A stretch of 64,000 bases of DNA, taken from positions 372,001 to 436,000 of the forward strand of contig NZ_JARKMX010000002.1 of the NCBI RefSeq assembly GCF_029360705.1, written 5' to 3'. The notes beneath the pieces are model-generated. The model had not been told where the DNA came from and did not search any database. It saw nothing but the letters and a program-made list of their open reading frames with translations. The translations under genes were made by a program, and so were the position numbers. Positions 1 to 9,324 of the stretch are shown here, in pieces. Position 1 is the first letter of the stretch, and each line of letters starts with the position of its first letter. This DNA comes from Paraflavitalea pollutisoli. GTDB taxonomy: Bacteria > Bacteroidota > Bacteroidia > Chitinophagales > Chitinophagaceae.

Positions 1-432
1 CCCCGCAATTTTTGCAATTGCATAGGGTTCATTGGTGGGCTCCAGCAACCCCGTCAACAGGTAGTCTTCCTTCAAGGGCTGGGGTGCCAATTTAGGGTAG
101 ATACAAGATGAACCGAGGAACATCAGCTTCTTCACCTTTTCCAGGTAAGCAGCATGAATGACATTGTTCTGTATCATCAGGTTCTCGTAGATGAAATCAG
201 CACGGTAGACGTTGTTGGCCTGAATACCACCCACCCGGGCAGCTGCGAGTATAACATAGTCTGGCTTTTCGGCTGCAAAGAAATCCTCTACGGCCTGCTG
301 GTTGCGCAGGTCCAATTCTTTGGAAGTTCTCAAAACCAGGTTGTTATATCCCTCTGCCTGCAACCGCCGCACAATGGCAGATCCCACCATCCCTCTATGG
401 CCTGCCACATATATCTTATCAGACTTATTCAT
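1..432 (-). CDS. fcl: GDP-L-fucose synthase, 3' part cut by window edge
   Basis: Epimerase/reductase that converts GDP-4-keto-6-deoxymannose to GDP-L-fucose in the cytoplasm. Only the first 144 codons are inside the window; the frame stays open to base 1. Translation from the ATG at 432 gives a short-chain dehydrogenase N-terminus with the nucleotide-binding loop GHRGMVG at residues 11-17, the conserved LGSSCIYP stretch, and the active-site YAIAK near the truncated end. It lies 41 bp downstream of gmd, the enzyme for the preceding step, so the pair supplies GDP-fucose to the polysaccharide cluster. The identification is by family resemblance and pathway neighbour; nothing looks broken in the visible part. 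Confidence 0.93.
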   Translation of the reverse strand, partial: MNKSDKIYVAGHRGMVGSAIVRRLQAEGYNNLVLRTSKELDLRNQQAVEDFFAAEKPDYVILAAARVGGIQANNVYRADFIYENLMIQNNVIHAAYLEKVKKLMFLGSSCIYPKLAPQPLKEDYLLTGLLEPTNEPYAIAKIAG

Positions 433-473
433 GGTTGTACTACTTGAAATAACTTACAAAATTAGGTCAAATA

Positions 474-1589
474 CTATTCAAACTGGTTGCGTACATAGTA
501 ACCTTCACCTTTCAGTAACACCTCTTTCTTGAACAGCTCTACATCATTGGCAACCATTTCTTTAACCAGGCCGGCCAGGTCATATTTAGGTTTCCAGCCC
601 AATTGCGTCTGTGATTTGGTCGGGTCACCGATCAGCAGATCGACCTCTGTTGGACGATAGTAGCGCGCGTCAACGGCCACAACTTCTTTACCGATAGCGA
701 CCTTGTAGTCAGGATTGCTGGTGGCAGTAACTACCCCCACTTCTTTCTCATCTTTACCTTTAAACTCTACTGTAACACCTACTTCGGCAAAAGCCATGCG
801 AACAAACTCGCGTACAGGTGTAGTTACACCGGTTGCGATCACATAGTCTTCCGGCTTAGGCTGCTGGAGTATCAGGTACATGGCCTCAACATAATCCTTG
901 GCATGTCCCCAATCACGCTTGGCATCGAGGTTGCCCAGATAGATCTTTTCCTGGAGGCCAAGAGCGATCTTCGCTACACCACGGGTAATTTTCCGGGTTA
1001 CGAATGTTTCTCCACGCAGGGGTGATTCGTGGTTAAAGAGGATACCGTTTACGGCATACATATCATAAGCTTCGCGGTAATTTACTGTGATCCAGTAAGC
1101 ATACATTTTCGCGACTGCATAAGGAGAGCGAGGATAGAAAGGCGTTCTTTCCGATTGAGGGATCTCCTGTACTTTACCATACAGTTCGGAAGTAGAAGCC
1201 TGGTAAATCTTGGTTTTTTTTGTCAATCCCAGCAGGCGAACAGCCTCCAGGATACGCAACGTACCAATTCCGTCAGCATTGGCGGTGTACTCCGGCGTTT
1301 CAAAGCTCACGGCCACATGGCTCATCGCAGCGAGGTTGTAGATCTCATCTGGTTGAGTTTCCTGAATGATCCTGATCAGGTTGGTCGAATCGGTAAGATC
1401 GCCATAGTGCAGTTTCAGTTGCACATTTTTCTCATGGGGATCCTGGTACAGGTGGTCGATACGTTCGGTATTGAAGAGCGAACTTCTACGCTTAACGCCA
1501 TGTACGATGTACCCTTTCTTCAAAAGCAGGTCAGTTAAGTAAGCACCATCCTGACCGGTAACGCCGGTAATTAAAGCAACTTTGGCCAT
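474..1589 (-). CDS. gmd: GDP-mannose 4,6-dehydratase
   Basis: Makes GDP-4-keto-6-deoxy-D-mannose from GDP-mannose, the first step to GDP-L-fucose. The 371-residue length is normal for the family. The extended SDR fold shows GVTGQDG at residues 9-15 for NADP binding, STSELYGK at 132-139 carrying the catalytic Thr/Glu region, and YAVAK at 157-161. The start ATG at 1589 places the Rossmann strand directly at the N-terminus. It follows a glycosyltransferase by 5 bp and precedes fcl, so it is part of the same minus-strand operon. Together the two genes indicate fucose, or a GDP-6-deoxyhexose derivative, in the encoded glycan. Confidence 0.97.
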   Translation of the reverse strand: MAKVALITGVTGQDGAYLTDLLLKKGYIVHGVKRRSSLFNTERIDHLYQDPHEKNVQLKLHYGDLTDSTNLIRIIQETQPDEIYNLAAMSHVAVSFETPEYTANADGIGTLRILEAVRLLGLTKKTKIYQASTSELYGKVQEIPQSERTPFYPRSPYAVAKMYAYWITVNYREAYDMYAVNGILFNHESPLRGETFVTRKITRGVAKIALGLQEKIYLGNLDAKRDWGHAKDYVEAMYLILQQPKPEDYVIATGVTTPVREFVRMAFAEVGVTVEFKGKDEKEVGVVTATSNPDYKVAIGKEVVAVDARYYRPTEVDLLIGDPTKSQTQLGWKPKYDLAGLVKEMVANDVELFKKEVLLKGEGYYVRNQFE

Positions 1590-1594
1590 AGTGT

Positions 1595-2341
1595 TTATCT
1601 GGTTATAAATTGAAATATTTTACGTATTGGCTTGAGCCAAATCGTAAAAAAAAATGGTTTCAGATCATTCAGCGCCCAGGCTCGCCTGTCTTCCTGGTTG
1701 GCCCTGAGCCTGTTCTTTAAGCTGGCATTGCTCATTCCTCCTGCCCTCATCTTCACCAATACCCGGGGGATATAACCTGCCCGTGCATTATGTCGAACCA
1801 AAATGCGCAGCATCATTTCATAATCGGCAGCAGATCGTAAATCGGTGTTGAAAATTCCTACCTCGTCGTATATCTTGCGGCGCACAAAGAAAGTCGGATG
1901 CGGTGGCATCCACCCATAATAAAAGTATTTCCGTTTGTACCGGCCGCTTCGCCAATGTCGGGTGACTACGTAAACGTCATTTTTTTTAACATATTGTAGA
2001 TCACCGTATACAACATCTATAGAAGGATCTTTGAATAGCGTCATTACTTGCGCCAGAACTGCCGGGTTGTCATAGAAGTCATCAGAATTCAGAATTCCGA
2101 CTACATCGCCGGTGGCCAGCCCAATCCCTTTGTTCATAGCGTCATAAATGCCATTGTCCTTTTCACTGACCACTTTGGTTACGTGGGGAAACGATTTTAC
2201 AATATCGAGTGTATTATCGCGTGAAAGCCCGTCTACAATAATATGCTCGATGGCAACGTCCTGTTGTTGCGCCACGCTGTTAAGGGTATCCTGAACCGTT
2301 TCGGCACTGTTGAAGGTAGCCGTGATGATAGATATTTTCAT
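1595..2341 (-). CDS. Glycosyltransferase family 2 (WcaA/WcaE-like)
   Basis: GT-A fold glycosyltransferase of 248 residues. The N-terminus reads as the family-2 strand ([15 protein letters not shown]), followed by [12 protein letters not shown] and a metal/nucleotide-binding NSDD at residues 85-88 in place of a canonical DxD. No membrane segment is evident, so it probably acts at the inner face of the cytoplasmic membrane. It resembles the colanic-acid WcaA/WcaE group, which fits its position immediately before gmd and fcl; transfer of fucose is possible but not shown by the sequence. Spacing is 13 bp to the upstream carbamoyltransferase and 5 bp to gmd. Confidence 0.9.
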   Translation of the reverse strand: MKISIITATFNSAETVQDTLNSVAQQQDVAIEHIIVDGLSRDNTLDIVKSFPHVTKVVSEKDNGIYDAMNKGIGLATGDVVGILNSDDFYDNPAVLAQVMTLFKDPSIDVVYGDLQYVKKNDVYVVTRHWRSGRYKRKYFYYGWMPPHPTFFVRRKIYDEVGIFNTDLRSAADYEMMLRILVRHNARAGYIPRVLVKMRAGGMSNASLKNRLRANQEDRRAWALNDLKPFFFTIWLKPIRKIFQFITR

Positions 2342-2354
2342 GGATTTGAGGCGA

Positions 2355-4094
2355 TTACCCGTTCCTGGTGATCACGCAATTTTCCAGAACAAGCATGTCC
2401 ATATTTGTCCTTAGAAAGCATTCCAATGCATTTTCGGGCGAATTCACGATGGGCTCGTTTTCGTTGAAGGAGGTATTTAATAATATAGGTACACCTGTTT
2501 TCTGCCGGAATGTTTCGATCAACTGATAATAACGCGGAGTTAGCTCCTTGTCCACGGTTTGCAGGCGCCCGGTACCGTCCACGTGTGTAACGGCAGGGAT
2601 GGATGCATGTTTTTCAGCTTTGATGGGGAATACCTTCTCCATAAAAGGTACATTGTCGTTTACCTCAAAATACTCGGATACATATTCCTTCAGGATGGAA
2701 GGAGCAAAAGGCCGGAAGCTTTCCCGCCTCTTGATTTTTGAATTCAACAACTCTTTGGCATCCAGCCTTCTGGGATCAGCCAAAATGGAACGGGCCCCCA
2801 GCGCCCGGGGGCCAAACTCGGCCCGGCCGTTGAACCATCCCACAACACCAGCATCGATCAGGCGATTGGCCACTTTCTCGTACAGTTCTTCATCCGAATA
2901 ACGGGTATATTCAATATTTCTCGACTTTAGGTAGGCTTCAATCACCTCGTTGGTAAACCGGCTTCCAGTATAAGCGGTCCAGATAGGAGCCTTTCGTGGC
3001 TGGTTTAGCACCTGGTTGTATACATACAGGGCAGCCCCCATAGAAATGCCAGCGTCATGACCGGCAGAAGGGATATAAACTTCCTGAAAACCTGTGTTAC
3101 GCGTGATCTTCCCATTGGCCACGGAATTCTGGGCAACGCCACCTGCAATACAAACCTTCGACAGTCCCGTTGTTTTCTTCAGATGCTCCAGGATGTGAAA
3201 GATCAGCTCCTCGGTAAATCGCTGTACAGAGGCAGCCAGGTCCTTGTGGTACTGAGTAAGCGGCTCGTCTTTCTTACGGACGGCTCCAAACTTCTCTTCC
3301 ATCAAGGGGGTGTACAGCGACGCCACTACCGGGATATGATCTTCCCCGTAGGTAACGATACCCTGTTTGGCAGAACGGAAGTACTTGAGGTTGAGGGTAA
3401 ACAGGCCATTGCTTTTGTCAATTACCAATACATCCCGCAATTTATCTACATATTTGGCTTCCCCATATGGAGCCAGGCCCATCACTTTGTATTCGTCACC
3501 ATAGTGAGGAAAACCCAGCAATTGGGTAAAGGCAGAATAGAAAATACCTACCGAATGCGGGAAATCAACAGAGTCGATCACTTCGATCTTGTTGCCTTTG
3601 CCACGGCCGATCATGGTCGTGGTAAAATCACCCGATCCGTCAATAGACAGCAAAGCGGCTTCTTCAAAAGGGGAGGCGAAAAAGGCAGACGCCAGGTGAC
3701 TGCGGTGGTGCTCCACCTGGTGGATCTTGGCTTTGATAGCCGCTTTGTCCACACCGGGATCCAACTGGTAGAACTCATCCTCGAGCGAAGACACTTTACG
3801 TGCATTCTTCAACCTGTCCAATACGGCGTTCCATCCGCCACCAGGGTTCTTCAGCAGGAACATGATCTTATTCCGTAGTTTGGCCCGTGGATCACGTCCA
3901 ATGGCAATATGATCAACCTCCTGCAGCGTGATACCTGCTTCCTGCAGGCAAAACTGGATCGCCATGGAAGGAAAACCAGCCCAGTGCTTTACCCGCCGGA
4001 ATCGTTCCTCTTCGGTTGCGGCGATCATTACACCGTCCTTGAATATTGCAGCAGATGAATCGGCGTGGTAAGCATTAATGCCAAGTATGTACAT
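2355..4094 (-). CDS. NodU/TobZ-type carbamoyltransferase
   Basis: Family members transfer a carbamoyl group from carbamoyl phosphate, via carbamoyl-adenylate, to a sugar hydroxyl. The 579-residue protein has the two expected parts: an N-terminal Kae1/TsaD-like domain with VEHHRSHLASAFF (metal-binding His at about 129, 130 and 133) and IDGSGD at 151-156, and a C-terminal carbamoyltransferase domain with RAEFGPRALGARSI and NTSFNENEPIV. It lies 2 bp after a GT4 gene and 13 bp before a GT2 gene, inside the glycan operon. The inference is that one sugar of the polymer is O-carbamoylated. The precise acceptor cannot be read from sequence. Confidence 0.92.
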   Translation of the reverse strand: MYILGINAYHADSSAAIFKDGVMIAATEEERFRRVKHWAGFPSMAIQFCLQEAGITLQEVDHIAIGRDPRAKLRNKIMFLLKNPGGGWNAVLDRLKNARKVSSLEDEFYQLDPGVDKAAIKAKIHQVEHHRSHLASAFFASPFEEAALLSIDGSGDFTTTMIGRGKGNKIEVIDSVDFPHSVGIFYSAFTQLLGFPHYGDEYKVMGLAPYGEAKYVDKLRDVLVIDKSNGLFTLNLKYFRSAKQGIVTYGEDHIPVVASLYTPLMEEKFGAVRKKDEPLTQYHKDLAASVQRFTEELIFHILEHLKKTTGLSKVCIAGGVAQNSVANGKITRNTGFQEVYIPSAGHDAGISMGAALYVYNQVLNQPRKAPIWTAYTGSRFTNEVIEAYLKSRNIEYTRYSDEELYEKVANRLIDAGVVGWFNGRAEFGPRALGARSILADPRRLDAKELLNSKIKRRESFRPFAPSILKEYVSEYFEVNDNVPFMEKVFPIKAEKHASIPAVTHVDGTGRLQTVDKELTPRYYQLIETFRQKTGVPILLNTSFNENEPIVNSPENALECFLRTNMDMLVLENCVITRNG

Positions 4095-4096
4095 CT

Positions 4097-5254
4097 TTAA
4101 TTAAATAGCTTTTGATAAATTATGTTGAGTTCCTGAATATTAACTTTTTGCTGAACAAACAGCCAGGCACCTTTCGACCACTTGTCGTATTCTTCCTGCC
4201 CAAATGCAGTTGCCTGTTGCAAAGCCGCGGTAAATTGTTGTTGGTGGGCCAGCGAAAGATCCCAACCCGCATAGGCAGCCGACAGTTGGCGCCAGGGCGT
4301 CTGATCACTGATCAGGGCTGGCTTTCCGGCCGCCAACGCCTCAAAAATTGCATGCCCGAAGTTCTCTCCCTGCGTAGGAAGGCCAAAAATATGGTGTTCT
4401 GCAAGGATTGCTGGTAATTTATGGTTGGGTATCTCTCCCCGGAAATCGACCCGGATACCGGCTGAAAGACCTTCAGCGATATCCCGGCAGCGTGTAGCAA
4501 AGCCCTTGTCTTCCTCATTGCCTATGATCGTCAATACAATATTGCCCTGCACGGGCTGCAGGCAGGTGAGCAGCACATCCAGGTTTTTGATCGGATGCAA
4601 CCTGCCGACAAACAATACATTCAGCTGACCAGGCAGCTTGGGCAAACTACCTGGATAGGGAGGAATATAACCGGGCCAGTTGGGCGCCAAAACCGTTTCG
4701 GTCTCTTGACCAAAAGTCTTTTTAATATCTTTAAACTCGGTGTCGTCAGTAGCCTGAAAGCTGATATGTCGGCTCAAGCCCAACACCCGGAATAATGACA
4801 GGTAGATCTTCTTTTTCAGCGATTTGAATTGCAGCGCACTGGATCTGAGCATGCCACGAGGGGCCAGTACAACCCTGGCAGGCCAGCCTTTCTGACGACT
4901 TGCAAGTAATGGATAGATGGTAAAGAACCTGGAGAACATGCTGTTGAGATAGATCACAGAAGGGTTTACCTCGTCGAGTACCCCTTTTACCGTGTTCATG
5001 CTCAACCGATCGGGTGAACAATAGAAAACCGATACCCGCTGATCATAATTGATCCATTCATTCGCCTTTATGCCTTCATAAGGCTCGGTTGCGCCAAGGT
5101 CACGGTCGGCCGTAAAAACATACACGTCATAATCAGACTGCATGTGCTTGACAAAATTCACCGCTGATCGTATCGGTCCGCCAGCCTTATACCCCGGATC
5201 GAACCAATCGATAAAAACCAAAATAGATCTACGCAGATCGTTCATACAGGGCAA
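4097..5254 (-). CDS. Glycosyltransferase family 4
   Basis: GT-B fold transferase of 385 residues. The C-terminal half carries VLFVGRLHPIKNLDVLL and the retaining GT4 signature E-x7-E in GENFGHAIFEA, which contacts the donor nucleotide-sugar. The N-terminal acceptor domain begins after a short polar leader (the ATG at 5254 directly abuts asnB, whose stop lies at 5255), so translation is probably coupled. Donor and acceptor are not predictable. It belongs to the minus-strand polysaccharide operon. Confidence 0.9.
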   Translation of the reverse strand: MPCMNDLRRSILVFIDWFDPGYKAGGPIRSAVNFVKHMQSDYDVYVFTADRDLGATEPYEGIKANEWINYDQRVSVFYCSPDRLSMNTVKGVLDEVNPSVIYLNSMFSRFFTIYPLLASRQKGWPARVVLAPRGMLRSSALQFKSLKKKIYLSLFRVLGLSRHISFQATDDTEFKDIKKTFGQETETVLAPNWPGYIPPYPGSLPKLPGQLNVLFVGRLHPIKNLDVLLTCLQPVQGNIVLTIIGNEEDKGFATRCRDIAEGLSAGIRVDFRGEIPNHKLPAILAEHHIFGLPTQGENFGHAIFEALAAGKPALISDQTPWRQLSAAYAGWDLSLAHQQQFTAALQQATAFGQEEYDKWSKGAWLFVQQKVNIQELNIIYQKLFN

Positions 5255-7114
5255 TTAATTACTGCTATTTTTCTCCATCCAGTACTCCAACACCACAAAA
5301 AGCCACAGCTCCATCCACCGGACGCTGGGGTCGCCTTGCTGGAATCTTTTCCAGTAGGCGAGTATTTCTTTGCCTTTGATAAAATCGCGTTCGCCGATAC
5401 GTTTCAATCGCTGATCACAGAACTCAAACAACTCGTTCTTCATCCACACGGCCCAGGGAAACAAAAAGCCCTGTTTACGGCGATGCACGGTTTCCTGCGG
5501 CAGCAATCCCTGCAGAGCATCCACCAGAAGGCTTTTGGGCGTATGGGGAAACTTCAGCTCATCGGGTATGCCAAGCACATATGAGATAAGATCATGATCA
5601 AAGAATGGCTCACGAACCTCCAGCGATACTGCCATGCTCATCTGATCGGTATCCTTCAATAAGGTATGTTGGGTATAGCCAAGGTATTCGGCAATGGAAA
5701 CCTGCCCCAGGTCGGGAAATCTTTCAAAATTTCCCCTCAATTCCGACAGATTTTGCTGTAGGGCTGTTGTGGACGAGTCGAGATGGGTGAGCCGGGACAT
5801 CAGCCCTGACGACAGGATGCGCCGAAACTCAGGATAGAAAGAAGCAATAGAGCAGTCAGGCGCTTTCAGCAATTGCTGCATCCTGTCAGCTTTGCTGGAA
5901 GCCTTAAGCCTCAATATGCCAGCTGCTGCCGATCGCACTGGGCCACTTATATTCCACAGAGACCGCAGCTTCCTAAGCTGCAAGTATTGTTTAAAGAAGG
6001 GATAGCCAGCAAACAATTCATCACCACCAACACCTGATAATGCTACGGTCAGTCCATTCTGCCGAATGGCTTTAGATACCACGTAAGTATTGACACCATC
6101 GCCGCTGGGCATATCCATTGCATCAAGAGCATTGGTAAGTTCATCCAGGAAAACAGAAGGATGAAGCAATACCTGGCTATGGTTTGTATTGAATTTTCGG
6201 GCTATCTGTTCAGCATAATCCGATTCATCAAATTCTTTCTCGTGAAAACCGATGGTAAACGTATTGGGACGGGAACTGCTTATCTCCGCCATGAGGCCCA
6301 CCACAGCACTTGAGTCGATACCCCCAGAAAGGAACGCGCCAATCGGCACATCACTTATCAGGCGCCGTTCCACTGAGTTGCGCATTAACCGACGGATATG
6401 CTGCAAAACTTCCTGACGATCGCCATAGTTAGCAGCGACGGGTGTTTGGGTTATATCCCAGTATTTCTTCGCCGTGATCCTTTTATCTTGAATCGTAATA
6501 CAGGAGCCTGCATCCAGCTGAACGATGTGATCAACGATCGACAAGGGAAATCCAATCGACTGAAAGCTCAGGAATTCCCTGACTGCTGCTTTGTTGATAC
6601 TATTGGGCACCAACCCACTTGCAAGTACACCCCTCACCTCTGACGCAAAAAGAAAATGGTGATCGCTTACAAAATAATATAACGGCTTAACGCCCATCCT
6701 GTCACGCGCAACGAACAATACCTTGTCCCTGCGATCCCAAATGGCAAAAGCAAACATACCCTTCAACAAAGGAAGACAGTCAGCTCCCCATTTGAGGTAC
6801 GCAGCCAACAAGACCTCCGTATCGCCATTTGTAGAAAAAGGATACTCCGTAAGCTGTTGCCTGATCTCCAGGAAATTGTATATCTCCCCGTTGAATACGA
6901 TGACGTAACGCCCTGAATGATCGGCAAAAGGCTGGTTGGCAGCTGTAGAAAGATCGATGATCGAAAGTCGTCGATGCCCCAGCATCACCCCATCTTCCAC
7001 AAAATCATTATGAGCATCGGGACCACGATGTGCCATCGCATCCGTCATCTTTTTGATCAGCGACCGGTCGGCCGCTGGTTGTTTGAAATGAAGTATACCG
7101 GCTATGCCGCACAT
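5255..7114 (-). CDS. asnB: Asparagine synthase (glutamine-hydrolysing) type amidotransferase
   Basis: Class II glutamine amidotransferase fused to an AsnB synthetase domain, 619 residues. Cys2 (MCGIAGI) is the N-terminal nucleophile after Met removal, and RGPDA plus FNGEIYN follow. The ATP pyrophosphatase loop SGGIDSSA starts at residue 263. In sugar clusters such enzymes often amidate a uronic acid or similar carboxyl instead of making free asparagine; the location between glycosyltransferases supports that reading, but sequence alone cannot separate it from true asparagine synthesis. A 119-bp gap separates it from the upstream gene, the largest break in this part of the operon, and a short GC dyad lies there. 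Confidence 0.93.
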   Translation of the reverse strand: MCGIAGILHFKQPAADRSLIKKMTDAMAHRGPDAHNDFVEDGVMLGHRRLSIIDLSTAANQPFADHSGRYVIVFNGEIYNFLEIRQQLTEYPFSTNGDTEVLLAAYLKWGADCLPLLKGMFAFAIWDRRDKVLFVARDRMGVKPLYYFVSDHHFLFASEVRGVLASGLVPNSINKAAVREFLSFQSIGFPLSIVDHIVQLDAGSCITIQDKRITAKKYWDITQTPVAANYGDRQEVLQHIRRLMRNSVERRLISDVPIGAFLSGGIDSSAVVGLMAEISSSRPNTFTIGFHEKEFDESDYAEQIARKFNTNHSQVLLHPSVFLDELTNALDAMDMPSGDGVNTYVVSKAIRQNGLTVALSGVGGDELFAGYPFFKQYLQLRKLRSLWNISGPVRSAAAGILRLKASSKADRMQQLLKAPDCSIASFYPEFRRILSSGLMSRLTHLDSSTTALQQNLSELRGNFERFPDLGQVSIAEYLGYTQHTLLKDTDQMSMAVSLEVREPFFDHDLISYVLGIPDELKFPHTPKSLLVDALQGLLPQETVHRRKQGFLFPWAVWMKNELFEFCDQRLKRIGERDFIKGKEILAYWKRFQQGDPSVRWMELWLFVVLEYWMEKNSSN

Positions 7115-7155
7115 AGTCGTAAAAGGTTAAATGAATATAGCCGCAATACGTAGCT

Positions 7156-7170
7156 CGGAACCGGGTTCCG
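7156..7170. other. 15-bp perfect dyad CGGAACC-G-GGTTCCG
   Basis: In the 119-bp gap upstream of asnB two 7-bp arms face each other across one base. The loop is too small for an RNA hairpin with full pairing and no T-run follows, so it is not an intrinsic terminator. It could be a protein-binding site or chance. Confidence 0.3.
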
Positions 7171-7233
7171 GGTAAACGTTAACAACGATAAAATTGATTA
7201 AGTAGTACCGAAAAGAGAGGAAACGTTATTTAA

Positions 7234-8130
7234 TCATGCCGATACCGAAGCATGTACTGGCTCTTCGGGCTTTATGGCGGCAGTGGAATCCTGCCTCCTG
7301 TGCCGCTGCTTAATGATAACATTGACAGAAAAAAGGATCACCAGCAGGTATGCGCACAACGTTATGTTAAAGAATACACCGTACTTATTTAATCCCAGGC
7401 TCCTGATAGAGTAGCTATCTGTTTCTTCACGCCCCATCGTCCAATACATTACATTTTTAATCAGGGGCATGATCACAGGGATTTTGTCCCAATTCGTATA
7501 CCGCGCACTTTCATACCGGTAAGCCATGTTATAATCTGCTGACACCTGCTGCTGGTAAGATGCCCAGTTCTGCTGCACATCTGCAAAACCAGCCAGCATT
7601 CCATCCGGCTTTTTAAAGTAAGCATTGCTTAACCCATCAAGCACTACCCAACCGTGTGATGTTTTGGCCTCCACGATGATATGACCGGCACTTTGACCAT
7701 CAACCGTCATCTGCGGGATCCTTACATCCACATTCATTTCCTGTAGCAGCCTCGCCAGCATATACGCGTGACTTCCACAAGCTCCCTGCGCAGTCATCAG
7801 ATCTACACCCACAGGCTGGATGATTTCGGCTTTAACACCTTTCACAGGCCGATCGCCAAAGATAGCCAGGCGGTCGACACCGAGTCGATGTATAAGATGA
7901 ACGCTATTGATCAGTAAACTATCTTCTTGTATGGCCGACGAAGAACCTTCGGGCATTTGCGCATAAACGTATTGAGCGAGAGAAGTGAATACCTTCTTTT
8001 CGTATTGCTTTTCAGTAAAGAAATAAAAAAGGGAAGCCAGCAAAAATCCGTTGAGAAACATTAAAACATATTTCCCTCTCCTTGCGGCGAAAACCTTTGT
8101 TCCTGAGATAATGCGACGAAATAAGCTCAT
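7234..8130 (-). CDS. Membrane-anchored transglutaminase-like protein
   Basis: 298 residues with one membrane segment near 21-38 and another near 251-273, which places the central domain on one side of the membrane, probably the periplasm. That domain has the ordered triad of the transglutaminase/papain-like fold: Cys118 in GACGSHAYMLARLL, His150 in SAGHIIVEA and Asp165 in WVVLDGL. The fold includes proteases, amidases and cross-linkers, so the reaction is unknown. It sits within the glycan operon between asnB and a GT4 gene, flanked by 119 and 207 bp, and may have its own promoter. A role in attaching or trimming a peptide- or amide-bearing glycan is only speculation. Confidence 0.75.
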   Translation of the reverse strand: MSLFRRIISGTKVFAARRGKYVLMFLNGFLLASLFYFFTEKQYEKKVFTSLAQYVYAQMPEGSSSAIQEDSLLINSVHLIHRLGVDRLAIFGDRPVKGVKAEIIQPVGVDLMTAQGACGSHAYMLARLLQEMNVDVRIPQMTVDGQSAGHIIVEAKTSHGWVVLDGLSNAYFKKPDGMLAGFADVQQNWASYQQQVSADYNMAYRYESARYTNWDKIPVIMPLIKNVMYWTMGREETDSYSIRSLGLNKYGVFFNITLCAYLLVILFSVNVIIKQRHRRQDSTAAIKPEEPVHASVSA

Positions 8131-8337
8131 AAGATAACGACATTCTAACTTTAGAATTCCAAGTCGGTATCGGATTTAGGAGGAATACACCGGCACTTTT
8201 CAAGATTATCTTATAGAGTAAACAAGAGAACTTGTAGCGCAATACAAAAAAAGTGAATGGGTATCGGGCGCATATTACACAAAATCGAAGGGATGACTGT
8301 GCAGCCGGAATTAAAAACATATTAAATAAGACACCAT

Positions 8338-9324
8338 TCATCGTACAACGTTCTGATATACACTCAAATATTTATCCGCCACAGAACTTATTTCATATTG
8401 TTTAACATTACCTAGCCCTTTTTCGATCAATGTTCTACGATAGCCCGCATCGTCAATGACCTTCTGAACGCCATGCCTGATTGCGGTCACATCGAATGGA
8501 TCAACCAGGCAAGCTCCGTCTCCAGCCACCTCTTTCATCGGACTGATAGCACTCGTAATAACAGCACGGCCAGACTGCTGTGCCTCAATGATGGGCAGGC
8601 CAAATCCCTCATAGGTAGATGGAAACAAAACCAGGTCACAAGCCGCATATTCGTTGGCCAACTCCTGCTCAGAAATACCAGTAAGAGATCTATACGGAAT
8701 ACCGGCTGCTTTTAATTGTGCCGCCTTATCCGCATCAACCTTTCCGATGATGGTCAGCAGACAATGAATACCCTTTAAAGCTTCAATCACTCTTATCAAA
8801 TTCTTATTGGGCGTTGAACCAATGAATAAAATAGCAGGTTGATCACTATTAAACACCTTGTCTGCCCGAATAAAATTTGCACTAACCGGATTCGGGATCA
8901 CTACGACTTTCTCCGGTGAACAGCCGGAAAAACGAATGATCTCCTGCCGTGACTTCTCCGAAATGGTGGTAATGGTGCGACAATGCCGAACCGGTAAGTC
9001 CAGAAACAGCCATTTCAAAACGCTTCTTTTGATGCCACTCGTTGTATGAAGAAAAACACAATCATGAATGGTCAGGATTGTCTTTTTGCCGGGCAAACCC
9101 AACACCAAATAATGTACATCGCCCGTAACGTGATACACATCAGCTTCTAATTGAAGTGCAAACCGCCAGTTACGGATCATATCCCTTGGTGTGACCCGCG
9201 AACCGGGCACAAACTGCTGTTCGGTCTGCACAGTCTTACCCAGCAATTCAGCGATTTGCTGAAAGATCTTTTCAATGCTGAAATAACCAGCCTGAGGCTT
9301 CCGGAAAACAAAACAAACTTTCAT
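8338..9324 (-). CDS. Glycosyltransferase family 4
   Basis: A 328-residue GT-B transferase, slightly short for GT4. Visible elements are AILFIGSTPNKNLIRVIEAL at the start of the second domain and the retaining signature in STYEGFGLPIIEA (E-x7-E). The ATG at 9324 shares one base with the TGA of the upstream polymerase-like gene, so the two are translationally coupled. Substrates unknown. A non-coding 207-bp stretch follows on the minus strand before the transglutaminase-like gene. Confidence 0.9.
   Translation of the reverse strand: MKVCFVFRKPQAGYFSIEKIFQQIAELLGKTVQTEQQFVPGSRVTPRDMIRNWRFALQLEADVYHVTGDVHYLVLGLPGKKTILTIHDCVFLHTTSGIKRSVLKWLFLDLPVRHCRTITTISEKSRQEIIRFSGCSPEKVVVIPNPVSANFIRADKVFNSDQPAILFIGSTPNKNLIRVIEALKGIHCLLTIIGKVDADKAAQLKAAGIPYRSLTGISEQELANEYAACDLVLFPSTYEGFGLPIIEAQQSGRAVITSAISPMKEVAGDGACLVDPFDVTAIRHGVQKVIDDAGYRRTLIEKGLGNVKQYEISSVADKYLSVYQNVVR

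Noticed and set aside
8012-8341. Frame of 109 codons across the gap before the transglutaminase-like gene
   Set aside because: Overlaps the well-supported gene in another frame and has no domain or start support.
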